36,211 bases of DNA from assembly GCA_964498765.1 (NCBI GenBank), contig CAZCIU010000025.1, positions 1 through 36,211 of the forward strand, in the 5' to 3' direction. A model generated the notes under the pieces. It saw only the letters and a program-made list of their open reading frames with translations, made no database searches and had not been told where the DNA came from. Each line of letters begins with the position of its first letter. Position 1 is the stretch's first letter. Position numbers and translations under genes: made by a program. The stretch comes from UPXZ01 sp964498765. GTDB taxonomy: Bacteria > Bacteroidota > Bacteroidia > Bacteroidales > Paludibacteraceae. Below, one piece after another: positions 8,046-16,713 of the stretch.

Positions 8046-9887
8046 TCACGGCTGATCCACATTCACGCTGTTTTTTTCAGATAGTTCTAAGCGAATATCA
8101 TTTTCAGCACTTAGTCCTTTTTCAAATTGATTATTTTCAATGCTGACATTCTTTACTTTTTCAAAAAAGAACGGGTGTTTATTCCAATGAAAAGCTTCAA
8201 ATTCATTGTTGTGAGTGATTTTATTATTTCTGAAAATCAGTCCGTCGATGGATTTTGCATAGACCAGCGGTCGGTCAAAAGTTTCAAAGGTATTGTTTTC
8301 AATGACAACTCCAGAATGAAAATATTTTTGCTGATCTTTCAAATTCGGAATTTCCGGATAGATGGAAATTATCGCGTTGGTAAACTGATAATTAGCCGTT
8401 AGTGCGTTGATAAATTTATTATTGCGAATGATAACTTCGCGGCAAGCGCCGGTTTCATACCAACCATTGCAATCACCACAAAGCAGAATAGCTGTGCCGT
8501 GCGTGTGGTCAAATAGATTGTTTTCACAAATTACTCGTTTGGGCGTGCTAAAAAGTGCTCCACGAGCTCGATTGTTTCGGATAATATTGTCCGAGAAAAT
8601 CACTTCGGGCGTCCACGTTAAATTCTCCACACCAAACTTTCCTTTTTCAGAAATTTCTGCCGGAAGCACTTTTGTAAAACTGATTTCAAATTCTTTCGCT
8701 CCAGACTCCGTTGGTTTATCCACCGCGCGAATTGATTTCACGGTGTTGATATGTGAACCGACCAGTTCCATTTTTTCACTTTCTACAAACTGAACGCTGT
8801 CGCCCGCTTCGCCCCACTTAAATCCATAAGCTTGCGGGTGCATATATCGCGCCCGAAGCGTGTGGTTATCCACTCGCTTCACAATTCTCAAGTACGTTCC
8901 ATGAACATTGATGGCATCGTCAGCCATTCCTTCGTAAAGTCCGTTTTTAGAAATAACCACGCCTTTGCAAGCTGAAAAATGCGTTGCATCTGCCTGCGTG
9001 GTAAAGTAGCGAGGATCGTCATCACCTTTCAGGCAAACAGAAAATCCATCCAATGTGATATTCTCACTCATTTGAGCCAGCAGTCCCATTCCTTCCGCGT
9101 AATGAACTTTTACATTTTCAAAAACGGTATTGGTACATTCACTGACAAAAATCCCCGGTGTAGGTCTGTAATACGTACGAAGTGCGAAAACTTCATCCAC
9201 TTCGGCGTTTTTCAAATCATCCCAATCGGTAAATCGAAACAGATTGGGTGCTATTTCTTCGGATTTCTTCGGATTAAAATTCACATCCCGACGAATGTAG
9301 GTGAGTCGTTTGTCGGGACGAAATGCCATGTACATGTGTGGTGTGGATGTCCATCCTTCACCCAGAATTACCAGTCTGTTATTTTCAATGCGGTAATTTC
9401 CCTGCGGATAAATTTCGGCGGTAAGTTCCTTTTTAGCTTTATCTACCGATTTCACTTTCAACTGACGAAAAGCAGGTAATTCAAAATCAATCGAGAGGTT
9501 TTTCAGGCTGATATTGCTTCCTTTCAAAATAGCGAAAGGTATCATCCGACCGTGAAAAATAAATTCCGAACCTTGTCCGTCGATGGTAATATTTTTCAAA
9601 CCTTCCAGTGCGAAAGCTACTTTTTTCGTATTGTCCTGGTCGTGATTAGAGATGTAATATTCCCTTTCAAAAGCACCATCTTCATAGAAATGATAGGTTC
9701 CTTTGGGGAATTTTACAGTCAAAAGCGAAGTGTCCGTGCGTGCCTGAAGTTGCTCAATAAGCTTCAACACGTAAGGCGAAGTATTTTCCTTAGAATTGGG
9801 CTTGCCCTCAAATGACAGCGTAGATTTGCGCGAAGTGCAGCTAAACAACACCATGAGTATAATCACGAAACTTGAATATTTGTACAT
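8046..9887 (-). CDS. GH110 alpha-1,3-galactosidase lipoprotein
   Basis: The product is 613 aa. It begins with a lipoprotein signal whose lipobox is LFSC (Cys17), so it should be membrane-anchored. The rest is a right-handed parallel beta-helix with repeated NNxF/IxxN turns (FSDNIIRNNRARGAL, ICENNLFDHTHGTAI, VIENNTFETFDRP). The GH110 signature is present: D300 in TTQADATHFSAC and the D323-D324 pair in EGMADDAINVHGTY. The 23/24-residue spacing equals that of the known catalytic acids D321 and D344/D345 of a marine GH110. GH110 enzymes are inverting exo-alpha-1,3-galactosidases; subfamily A is specific for blood group B (Gal-alpha-1,3-[Fuc-alpha-1,2]Gal), while subfamily B also takes linear alpha-1,3-Gal. 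The next gene is the GH95 fucosidase, which fits sequential action. The subfamily cannot be settled by eye. Confidence 0.92.
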   Translation of the reverse strand: MYKYSSFVIILMVLFSCTSRKSTLSFEGKPNSKENTSPYVLKLIEQLQARTDTSLLTVKFPKGTYHFYEDGAFEREYYISNHDQDNTKKVAFALEGLKNITIDGQGSEFIFHGRMIPFAILKGSNISLKNLSIDFELPAFRQLKVKSVDKAKKELTAEIYPQGNYRIENNRLVILGEGWTSTPHMYMAFRPDKRLTYIRRDVNFNPKKSEEIAPNLFRFTDWDDLKNAEVDEVFALRTYYRPTPGIFVSECTNTVFENVKVHYAEGMGLLAQMSENITLDGFSVCLKGDDDPRYFTTQADATHFSACKGVVISKNGLYEGMADDAINVHGTYLRIVKRVDNHTLRARYMHPQAYGFKWGEAGDSVQFVESEKMELVGSHINTVKSIRAVDKPTESGAKEFEISFTKVLPAEISEKGKFGVENLTWTPEVIFSDNIIRNNRARGALFSTPKRVICENNLFDHTHGTAILLCGDCNGWYETGACREVIIRNNKFINALTANYQFTNAIISIYPEIPNLKDQQKYFHSGVVIENNTFETFDRPLVYAKSIDGLIFRNNKITHNNEFEAFHWNKHPFFFEKVKNVSIENNQFEKGLSAENDIRLELSEKNSVNVDQP

Positions 9888-9924
9888 AGTAGCTGACTGG
9901 TTTTTGAAAATTAAAGCAATAAGA

Positions 9925-9932
9925 CAAAGATA
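9925..9932 (-). promoter_or_regulatory. -7 box of a promoter for GH110-GH95
   Basis: The minus strand reads TATCTTTG, matching TAnnTTTG, 37 bp upstream of the GH110 ATG and just after the terminator hairpin at 9951-9984. A -33 TTG at the ideal 19-21 nt is missing; the nearest is about 16 nt away and falls within the T-rich end of the terminator. It is the same octamer found in front of both susC genes. Confidence 0.55.
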
Positions 9933-9945
9933 CGGAATTTCATTG

Positions 9946-9984
9946 AAACAAAAAGCTTGCTGTGAAAATTCGCAGCAAGCTTTT
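9946..9984 (-). terminator. Intrinsic terminator after the metallophosphoesterase gene
   Basis: A perfect 12-bp inverted repeat AAAAGCTTGCTG/CAGCAAGCTTTT (9951-9962 and 9973-9984) with a 10-nt loop is followed on the minus strand by a T-rich run. It lies 72 bp past the phosphoesterase stop. The stem also ends in TTTT on the plus strand. It closes the susC1-susD1-phosphoesterase unit and separates it from GH110-GH95. Confidence 0.8.
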
Positions 9985-10056
9985 CTTATTAGATTGGTGA
10001 AATACTATGGATAATGATGATTTATTATGGTCAATCAAAATTGATAGAATATACCA

Positions 10057-11049
10057 TTATTTATCTGACAACGGTATAAACTTTATCATCCTATACTGTC
10101 CATAAATCCCGGCACCGGCTATGTATTGATATTTTTCATTAGAACTTATCGTAAATGACCGATGAAGATGTCCGGCAAAAATCCCAACTAATTTTTCAGT
10201 TTTCATTACTTCCTCGATAAATTTATAGGTATTTTTATCATTACCTGATTCGGGCCATCTTTCGCGTCTTTCTATTTTGTAATTATAGTCAATCGCCGCA
10301 CCCCAATTAGGATCACCGCAACTTCCGTTGCCAATGCTTGGCATATAGATAGGAATATGAAGAAAAAGTGCTATCGGTTCTTTTCTCAAGACTTGTTTTT
10401 TGTAAAAATCTACCTGCTCTTGGCTGATTTGATAAGTAGAATTATCAATGGTAACGATGTTTACACCATTTATTAGCTCTGAAGAATACAACGGATTTTC
10501 ACCTTTATATAATTTTCTCAGACGCTTTTCGATCCATTCATTTCGCAGGTTTTCTGCAGAACCCGGCATTCCTTCATAGTGCCAATCGTGATTTCCGGAA
10601 GTAAATATGTAAGGAATATTTGTATCTTGGAGTAATTTGTAAACCGCGTTGATAGCAGTTTCGGAAGGATAACTAAAAATATCACCCGATAGTGCTATAC
10701 AATCTACTTTCTGTTCTTTAGCATACGCAATTAAAGAAGCAAATCCTTCAAACGACGATACTTTTTCCTTGGTTTTATAGTGCAAAACCGTAGGATTAGC
10801 TTCTCTCATTCTTTTACTGTAAACGTCAAATTCTCTGTCGCTTTCATTTTCATAGCTTATATGCGAATCTGCAATTTGCATGATAGTAAAACCTTTCTCT
10901 ATGCCGGGTAACACAAAAGTCGCCTCCAATTCCGAACTATTACGCACACAATTCCATTTCTCTTTCTTAGGAAAAATAGTTAGAGAAGAGAGAGTTATAA
11001 CAGCAACTGCACTGATAAAACAAATTATAAGAAAGGATTTTCGTTTCAT
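10057..11049 (-). CDS. Secreted or membrane-anchored calcineurin-like metallophosphoesterase
   Basis: The product is 330 aa with an N-terminal hydrophobic segment (about 5-25) that is either an uncleaved anchor or a signal peptide; there is no lipobox Cys. All metallophosphoesterase motifs are visible: D61-x-H63 (ADSH), G122-D123 (SGDIF), GNHD at 152-155, H231 (LHIP) and GHLH at 293-296. These residues form a dinuclear metal site that hydrolyses phosphate mono- or diesters. The substrate cannot be deduced. It sits between susD1 and GH110; a terminator-like hairpin (11073-11114) separates it from susD1, so its expression may depend on readthrough. A role in removing phosphate from the imported glycan or a glycolipid is conceivable but is inference. 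Confidence 0.85.
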   Translation of the reverse strand: MKRKSFLIICFISAVAVITLSSLTIFPKKEKWNCVRNSSELEATFVLPGIEKGFTIMQIADSHISYENESDREFDVYSKRMREANPTVLHYKTKEKVSSFEGFASLIAYAKEQKVDCIALSGDIFSYPSETAINAVYKLLQDTNIPYIFTSGNHDWHYEGMPGSAENLRNEWIEKRLRKLYKGENPLYSSELINGVNIVTIDNSTYQISQEQVDFYKKQVLRKEPIALFLHIPIYMPSIGNGSCGDPNWGAAIDYNYKIERRERWPESGNDKNTYKFIEEVMKTEKLVGIFAGHLHRSFTISSNEKYQYIAGAGIYGQYRMIKFIPLSDK

Positions 11050-11072
11050 TATTTTAAATTTGGGATTGCACT

Positions 11073-11114
11073 AAAAAACATAAAACTGCAAATCTTTGTA
11101 TTTGCAGTTTTATG
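11073..11114 (-). terminator. Terminator or attenuator between susD1 and the phosphoesterase gene
   Basis: A perfect 15-bp inverted repeat CATAAAACTGCAAAT/ATTTGCAGTTTTATG (11079-11093 and 11100-11114) with a 6-nt loop is followed on the minus strand by TTTTTT (complement of 11073-11078). It lies 24 bp past the susD1 stop. No clear promoter box follows before the phosphoesterase start, so partial readthrough is likely. Confidence 0.85.
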
Positions 11115-11138
11115 ATTATTTCAATGAATGAAGATTAA

Positions 11139-13127
11139 TTATTCAACATTTGTAGGACCTGTAGCAGCTTGAATTCCCCAACCCGGATTTTGATACACAA
11201 CAGATGTTTCAAATTTAGTTGGATCTGAAGCTGTCAGACGGAATACATCCATTCCAATTGGCTCAAGATAGTGAGCAGGAGTAAACAAGAAACCGTTTTG
11301 AGAAGCAATCGTGTTGTTTACCGTAATTTTTTCGTAAGGAAGAATGTAGTTACTCAATTCAGGTGAAGACATATTACCTTTTGCTGGATCAACTTCGGTC
11401 AAATCCGCTAATTCTGCTTCATATACACTTCCCCAAAAACGCATACCTTCTACGCGATAAGGATTAGCTTTGAATTGGTCCATTGCACGCCAGCGTTTCA
11501 GGTCTTCCCAACGGAATGCTTCGGCAGCAAGCTCATTTCTACGCTCACGACGAATGTTGTACAATGTTGGATCTACCAAAACTCCATGTGAGTATGCAGC
11601 AAAGTCACCTTTTGCTTCTTCAGCCATTACAGTAGCTGCAATAGTTTTAGAAAAATCTTCATCCACTTTTGCTCTTTTGCGAAGCGCTTTCCAGTAAGAA
11701 CTTGCTGTAGCATCAATGTTTTTGTTTTTCTCATAAGAAGCTTCCATGTAAATCAATAGCGCTTCAGCACCACGGAATACAATACCACCACTTGTTCCGG
11801 AATCGTGGTCTTGCGCCATTATCGGAGAGTAGTGTTTACCTTTCTTAATGATGAAACCTGTTACAGCCTGACTTCCGGCATCACCGAAAATAAAACGAAT
11901 AGAAGACAAGTCCGGAGTTCCGTCTGCTTTGTAGAAGTTGATGTCGCCCGGTTTTTTGGTAAAAATCTGGATACGAGAATCTCTTCCTTCCAATGTTTTG
12001 TTTACACCTTCTTTTTCCCAATCAGGATTGTAACCTGAACCGGCAGCATAAATAGGCAATCCGTTTCTCATCAAGAATGAATTTACCATACCACGTGTCC
12101 AACCGGCTCCACCACCGTTTCTTTCCAGCTCCATTTGCAAGTTGTTAGTAACACCTGCAGCTTTGCTGAATGCTTTCCACATCAAAATTTCGCCGTAACC
12201 TTCCATATTCACATCACAGAACATGGTGTAGTACGGATTTATAGAATTCAAACTTACGTCCATTCCTTCTGCTTCATCCGTATTTTCTGCCAAAACACCC
12301 AACATTTTGTCACCCAACAATTTGGATGATTTCATGGCTTCTGTCAAGAAAAAGTCAATTTCAGAATCGATATTAAATCCTTGAATATCGGCAGGATTTC
12401 CCGGCCAACCGTTTCCACCCGGAACAAATGCAGTTCCCTTGTGGTATTTTTCCCAAGTTCCTTCAAACAAAGCAACACGTGCACGAAGCAAATGAGCTAC
12501 GTTTTTAGAAATTCTGTTTTTACCATTTGGAGGAGTTTCCATCAAAAGCGGAATAGCTTTGTCCAAATCTTCCATGATAAAACGAGCTACTTTATTTCTT
12601 GGAGCACGTTTGCTAGCTTCAATCAATACCGGAGAATCGTCAGGTAAAACTGTAGTAACAATTGGGAAATCACCAAAAGTAACCAGTTTTTGGAAGTAAT
12701 TATACGCTCTGATTACGTACATTTCACCAATGTAATGTTTCACATGATCTTGATTTCCGGAGATTTCCCCTTTATCGTATTTTGGTAAAACATTTTCGAA
12801 GAAGTAGTTCGCATTACGAATTCTTCCCCAGTCCCAGCCACCGTTTCCGGATGGAACTTTCTTTTGTCCTGGTTGCCAGAATGTAGGATAACCAGTTCCC
12901 GCTTGGTTGTCGGTATGATTATCTATTCCAAATAGATTGATACCATAGTTTCCTGTTACAGTAGTAAAAGGATAATCTCTGATGGTATATGCTGAAAGAT
13001 CATCTGCTGACCGGAAGTACATCTGCGGAGTAACTTGGTCTAGCGGCTCTCTGTCGAGAAATGCATTACAACCGGCAAGTAGTGCGACCAGTAATGCAAA
13101 AATGGATAATTTTATATATTTTTTCAT
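11139..13127 (-). CDS. SusD/RagB-family glycan-binding lipoprotein (pair 1)
   Basis: The product is 662 aa, at the long end for SusD proteins. The lipobox LLAGC gives Cys20 as the lipidated residue. The mature start CNAFLDREPLDQVTPQMYF and the C-terminal RRERRNELAAEAFRWEDLKRWR block are characteristic of the RagB/SusD family. SusD proteins sit on the cell surface as a lid on their SusC channel and bind the oligosaccharide. The gene begins 18 bp after susC1, the standard susC-susD arrangement. The ligand is not predictable from sequence; the GH110 and GH95 neighbours suggest a fucosylated alpha-galactoside. Confidence 0.95.
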   Translation of the reverse strand: MKKYIKLSIFALLVALLAGCNAFLDREPLDQVTPQMYFRSADDLSAYTIRDYPFTTVTGNYGINLFGIDNHTDNQAGTGYPTFWQPGQKKVPSGNGGWDWGRIRNANYFFENVLPKYDKGEISGNQDHVKHYIGEMYVIRAYNYFQKLVTFGDFPIVTTVLPDDSPVLIEASKRAPRNKVARFIMEDLDKAIPLLMETPPNGKNRISKNVAHLLRARVALFEGTWEKYHKGTAFVPGGNGWPGNPADIQGFNIDSEIDFFLTEAMKSSKLLGDKMLGVLAENTDEAEGMDVSLNSINPYYTMFCDVNMEGYGEILMWKAFSKAAGVTNNLQMELERNGGGAGWTRGMVNSFLMRNGLPIYAAGSGYNPDWEKEGVNKTLEGRDSRIQIFTKKPGDINFYKADGTPDLSSIRFIFGDAGSQAVTGFIIKKGKHYSPIMAQDHDSGTSGGIVFRGAEALLIYMEASYEKNKNIDATASSYWKALRKRAKVDEDFSKTIAATVMAEEAKGDFAAYSHGVLVDPTLYNIRRERRNELAAEAFRWEDLKRWRAMDQFKANPYRVEGMRFWGSVYEAELADLTEVDPAKGNMSSPELSNYILPYEKITVNNTIASQNGFLFTPAHYLEPIGMDVFRLTASDPTKFETSVVYQNPGWGIQAATGPTNVE

Positions 13128-13145
13128 GTGTTTATTTTTAATAGA

Positions 13146-16100
13146 TTAAAGTGTTATACTTAGACCGCATGAGAATGTTTTTGACAATGGGTAAGTTGCA
13201 CCGTCCCATCCTCCAATACCAACAGTTTCAGGATCATACATCAAAAGTTTTGTAATTGTGAATAGATTTTCACCGGAAACGAATAATCTAACTGCAGATA
13301 CATTGATATTCTGAGTTAATTCTCTTGGTAAAGTATATCCCAAAGTTACGTTTTTCAATCTTGCATAAGAAGCATTTTGCAAGTAGCGAGTTTGAGGATT
13401 ACGGTTTCTTCCACTTTCCAATGGACGTGGGAAGTATCCATCCACATTTGCTCCTAAACCACTTGAAGTATTTTCCGGACGGAAATAATCCAATTGTGGT
13501 TCAAAGAAGTTAGTTTGCCAGTAACCTACAGCACCCCAGAACAATGTAGTTCCGCTTCCAGGCATATAATCTCTTTTCATTGTACCTTGCAAGAATACTT
13601 TCAGGTCAAATCCTTTGTAAGCTCCGTCCAAGTTCAAACCGAAGTTGTATCTTGGAGTTGTGTTACCAATAATTACTCTGTCACCCGGATCCAAAGCAGT
13701 GTTTTTACCACCATCTACTTTACCATCACCGTTGATATCTTTGTACATGATATCACCTGCACCCCAATTGGAGCCTAATGCGTCTTGAGCACCATTTTTC
13801 ATAGCATCCAAGTGAGCTTTCATTTCAGCATCAGTTTTTGCCAAACCAACAGTTTCAAATCCCCAAATGTTGCCAATTTTAGCACCTGGATAGTAAGATG
13901 AAAGTGATTGAGATTCGTTTGGATATCTGTCGATTGTAACTGTATTGTCAGACAATGCAAGAGTTGCGCCGTAGCTGAATTCGTTGATTACGTCTCTCCA
14001 GCCAACTTGCAATTCCCAACCTTGAGAAGTCATATCCAAGTTGTTTACGCGAGGTACACCGATACCAAGAATATTTGGAAGTTCAGGAGCAGGTCCCACC
14101 ATATCCAGTGATTTTCTGGTAAACCAGTCAAAACTTGCATTTAATCTATTTCTCAACATGGAAATATCAAAACCGAAGTTAGTAGTTTGAATTCTTTCCC
14201 AAGTCAAAAGAGCTGATACAAGGTCAGTTTCCCAAGATGTATTAGGTCTTTGTCCATTCAACAACCAACCACCATTTGCATTTCCTCTACCAATTGTACG
14301 ATAGAATTGATACCAGTTATCAGTATTTTGGTTACCCAATTGTCCCCAGGAAGCACGAAGTTTTAAGTTGCTTACTGCCTGAGTATAATCTTCAAAGAAT
14401 GCTTCGCGAGCAATGTTCCAACCCAAAGAGAAGGATGGGAACCAGTTCCAACGCTGATCTCTTAAGAAACGAGAAGTACCGTCGTAACGCAAGTTAGCTT
14501 CTACCAGGTAGCGTTCTTTGTAGTTGTAGTTTACACGACCGAAGAAACCGGCTGTAGCCCAATGTCCGTATCCACCGCCTACTCTTGGATTGGTAGTTGT
14601 AGTGTTCAATGTTGGGATACCTGCTGCGATGTTATCGCGGCTTCCGGATAAGTTTCTGGTTTTGAATAATTCTGATTGGAAACCAAGCATTCCTTTGAAG
14701 AAATGTCCGTCGCCAAATTCTGTTGTATAATCTGTATAGATGTTTGGATTAAAGAAATTGCTCTTATATGCATATTCTGAAACACCTGTAGTTTGGTTAG
14801 CAATAGCATAAGGAACTTCCTGAACATCATAAGCATAAGCTGTCAGATAATCTCTGTGACGGAAGAATGTGTTAGTTTTGTAGTTCAGCTCAGCATTGAT
14901 TCGCCAGTTTTCAAGCGGTTCAATTAAGAATGCCAATTGCTGTGTAAACACATCGTCTTGTGTATTTTCACGACCACCATTTAGGATCTGGTTGATTTTT
15001 GAAGGTTCGTTGTAGTATCCATTCGGATCTTTTACCGGAATTACCGGCCAGTAACGAATCATATCAAAATAGAATACGTTCCAGCTGATGTCATCACCAC
15101 CAGTGAAAGAAGGAGCTTCATAATCAACGCGGCTAAAACGTGCAGTATAACCCAAATTTAACCATGGAGTAAGTTCAGTGTTTATTCTTGCGTTGATGTT
15201 GTAACGTTTTTTGCTATCATCTCCGTAATTTAGCAAACCACCTTGGTTCAGATAATTTCCGGAAATATAGTATTGATTTCTTTCATTTCCACCGTTTACG
15301 CTGATAGCGTGCTCTTGTGTAAAGCTGTTACCAAAGTGAGTTCTCAGCCAGTCTGTATTTCCAGTAGGCATAATGTCTTTACGTTCAGGGTCATCAAATG
15401 AATTCCAACGACCTCCGCGTTCCCACATAAACTGAGAAGATTTTCCTTGTTGGAAATCAAGAATTTGTTTCAATTTAGTTTCACTGTACATTGGAGCCTG
15501 ACCGCCGTTTGCCAATTGGTCGTTAATAGCCAAACCGAAGCTGTAAGAATCAGCTACTACAGGCATATTAAGCGGAGAAAGGAAACGGAAGTTGTTGTTG
15601 TAGTTAATGGTAGTTCTGCCTGTTTTACCTTTTTTAGTAGTAATAAGGATTACACCACCCGGAGCACGAGAACCGTAAATAGATGAAGAAGCAGCATCTT
15701 TCAATACAGAAATGCTCTCAATGTCATTCGGGTTCAATGTGTTCATGTCACCTTCCATACCGTCTATCAATACAAGCGGAGAAACGCTTGAGCCTGTTCC
15801 GATAGTACCGATACCACGAATGTTAAAGCGTTGTGTAGTGTTAAGCGCTCCACCATTTAGTCCTGTAGAAATGTTCATTCCCGGAACAACACCCTGCAAG
15901 GCTTCTACCACGTTGTTTACAGGACGAGCAGTCAGTTCTTTGGAACTAACGGCCGAAACCGCACCGGTTACATTTTCTTTCTTCTGAGTACCGAAACCTA
16001 CCACAACAACCTCTTGAAGAAGCTCTGTGTCATCTTCCATCACGATGCTGAAGTTGGAGCGACCGGCTACAGAAATAGTTTGTGATTGCATACCCACAAA

Positions 16101-16340
16101 ACTCACTTCCAGCACACCGTTTTCGGGTACATTGTTGAGTGTAAACTGTCCATTAAAATTAGTTGCAGCCGCTATATTTGTGCCTTGCACACGCACTGCT
16201 ACTCCAATCAATGGCTCGTTTTGTTTGTCCACCACAGTTCCTGTCACTGTTTTGGTTTGAGCAAACGCTGTAAAAGTAAACGCACAAAATAAAATTGTGA
16301 GAATACTTTTCCAATGATTCGAAATTTTTCGTTTTTTCAT
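13146..16340 (-). CDS. SusC/RagA-family TonB-dependent transporter (pair 1)
   Basis: The product is 1064 aa. It has a signal peptide (about 1-27, ending FTAFAQ), a carboxypeptidase-regulatory-like domain (about 31-115; TVTGTVVDKQNEPLIGVAV), the SusC junction LLQEVVVVGFGTQKK, a TonB plug (about 118-235; VLKDAASSSIYGSRAPGGV) and a 22-strand-type barrel ending in a hydrophobic C-terminus. The segment DINGDGKVDG near residue 870 is common in this family. It imports oligosaccharides across the outer membrane with its SusD lid, using TonB energy. The first 61 codons or so are almost identical to those of the second susC (134 bp identical, 16158-16291), while the rest has diverged. It has its own promoter about 190 bp upstream. 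Confidence 0.96.
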   Translation of the reverse strand: MKKRKISNHWKSILTILFCAFTFTAFAQTKTVTGTVVDKQNEPLIGVAVRVQGTNIAAATNFNGQFTLNNVPENGVLEVSFVGMQSQTISVAGRSNFSIVMEDDTELLQEVVVVGFGTQKKENVTGAVSAVSSKELTARPVNNVVEALQGVVPGMNISTGLNGGALNTTQRFNIRGIGTIGTGSSVSPLVLIDGMEGDMNTLNPNDIESISVLKDAASSSIYGSRAPGGVILITTKKGKTGRTTINYNNNFRFLSPLNMPVVADSYSFGLAINDQLANGGQAPMYSETKLKQILDFQQGKSSQFMWERGGRWNSFDDPERKDIMPTGNTDWLRTHFGNSFTQEHAISVNGGNERNQYYISGNYLNQGGLLNYGDDSKKRYNINARINTELTPWLNLGYTARFSRVDYEAPSFTGGDDISWNVFYFDMIRYWPVIPVKDPNGYYNEPSKINQILNGGRENTQDDVFTQQLAFLIEPLENWRINAELNYKTNTFFRHRDYLTAYAYDVQEVPYAIANQTTGVSEYAYKSNFFNPNIYTDYTTEFGDGHFFKGMLGFQSELFKTRNLSGSRDNIAAGIPTLNTTTTNPRVGGGYGHWATAGFFGRVNYNYKERYLVEANLRYDGTSRFLRDQRWNWFPSFSLGWNIAREAFFEDYTQAVSNLKLRASWGQLGNQNTDNWYQFYRTIGRGNANGGWLLNGQRPNTSWETDLVSALLTWERIQTTNFGFDISMLRNRLNASFDWFTRKSLDMVGPAPELPNILGIGVPRVNNLDMTSQGWELQVGWRDVINEFSYGATLALSDNTVTIDRYPNESQSLSSYYPGAKIGNIWGFETVGLAKTDAEMKAHLDAMKNGAQDALGSNWGAGDIMYKDINGDGKVDGGKNTALDPGDRVIIGNTTPRYNFGLNLDGAYKGFDLKVFLQGTMKRDYMPGSGTTLFWGAVGYWQTNFFEPQLDYFRPENTSSGLGANVDGYFPRPLESGRNRNPQTRYLQNASYARLKNVTLGYTLPRELTQNINVSAVRLFVSGENLFTITKLLMYDPETVGIGGWDGATYPLSKTFSCGLSITL

Positions 16341-16527
16341 TCTCTAGTGTTTTAAAAGTTAATAGATATTGTTAGTTATAGTAGTCTCTGCGCAATAAAA
16401 AAGATTTATTTCTTAATTATTTTATATCAGAAAAACAAAAAAAGGAATTTAATTAATTTAAACACCTTGATTTATAAGAGAAAAGATAATTTGGTAATAT
16501 ATCCCGAGTTGGATTTTTTAATGTGAA
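16341..16527 (-). promoter_or_regulatory. Long 5' leader of susC1
   Basis: About 180 nt of AT-rich transcribed leader lie between the promoter and the susC1 ATG. The last bases before the start (AAAACACTAGAGA then ATG) match the susC2 leader. No open reading frame is apparent. Leaders of this kind can be targets of small antisense RNAs in Bacteroidota PULs, but no such RNA is identifiable here. Confidence 0.4.
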
Positions 16528-16559
16528 CAAAGATAACCATTTTTTAGAATTTTCTGCAA
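16528..16559 (-). promoter_or_regulatory. Promoter of susC1-susD1
   Basis: The minus strand has TTG (complement of 16557-16559), a 21-nt spacer and TATCTTTG (16528-16535). The box and its flank are 15 of 16 bases identical to the susC2 promoter region at 22194-22209, and the distance to the start codon is nearly the same (188 against 190 bp). Confidence 0.75.
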
Positions 16560-16653
16560 TAAAAATCAATAAAAATTTTCATTATTTCTTCATTCTATTA
16601 ATCTGTGTTTAAATATTTTTTGAATATTCAATCACTTTAAAGTCATTGAACAT

Positions 16654-16689
16654 AAAAAAAACAAGGATGTCCCAAAAGGAACATCCTTG
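16654..16689 (-). terminator. Intrinsic terminator of the susC2-susD2 operon
   Basis: A perfect 9-bp stem CAAGGATGT/ACATCCTTG (16662-16670 and 16681-16689) is followed on the minus strand by eight T (complement of 16654-16661). It starts 24 bp past the susD2 stop. It shows that susC1 is not simply read through from pair 2. Confidence 0.92.
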
Positions 16690-16713
16690 CTAATAATCAG
16701 TATATCAAACTCG

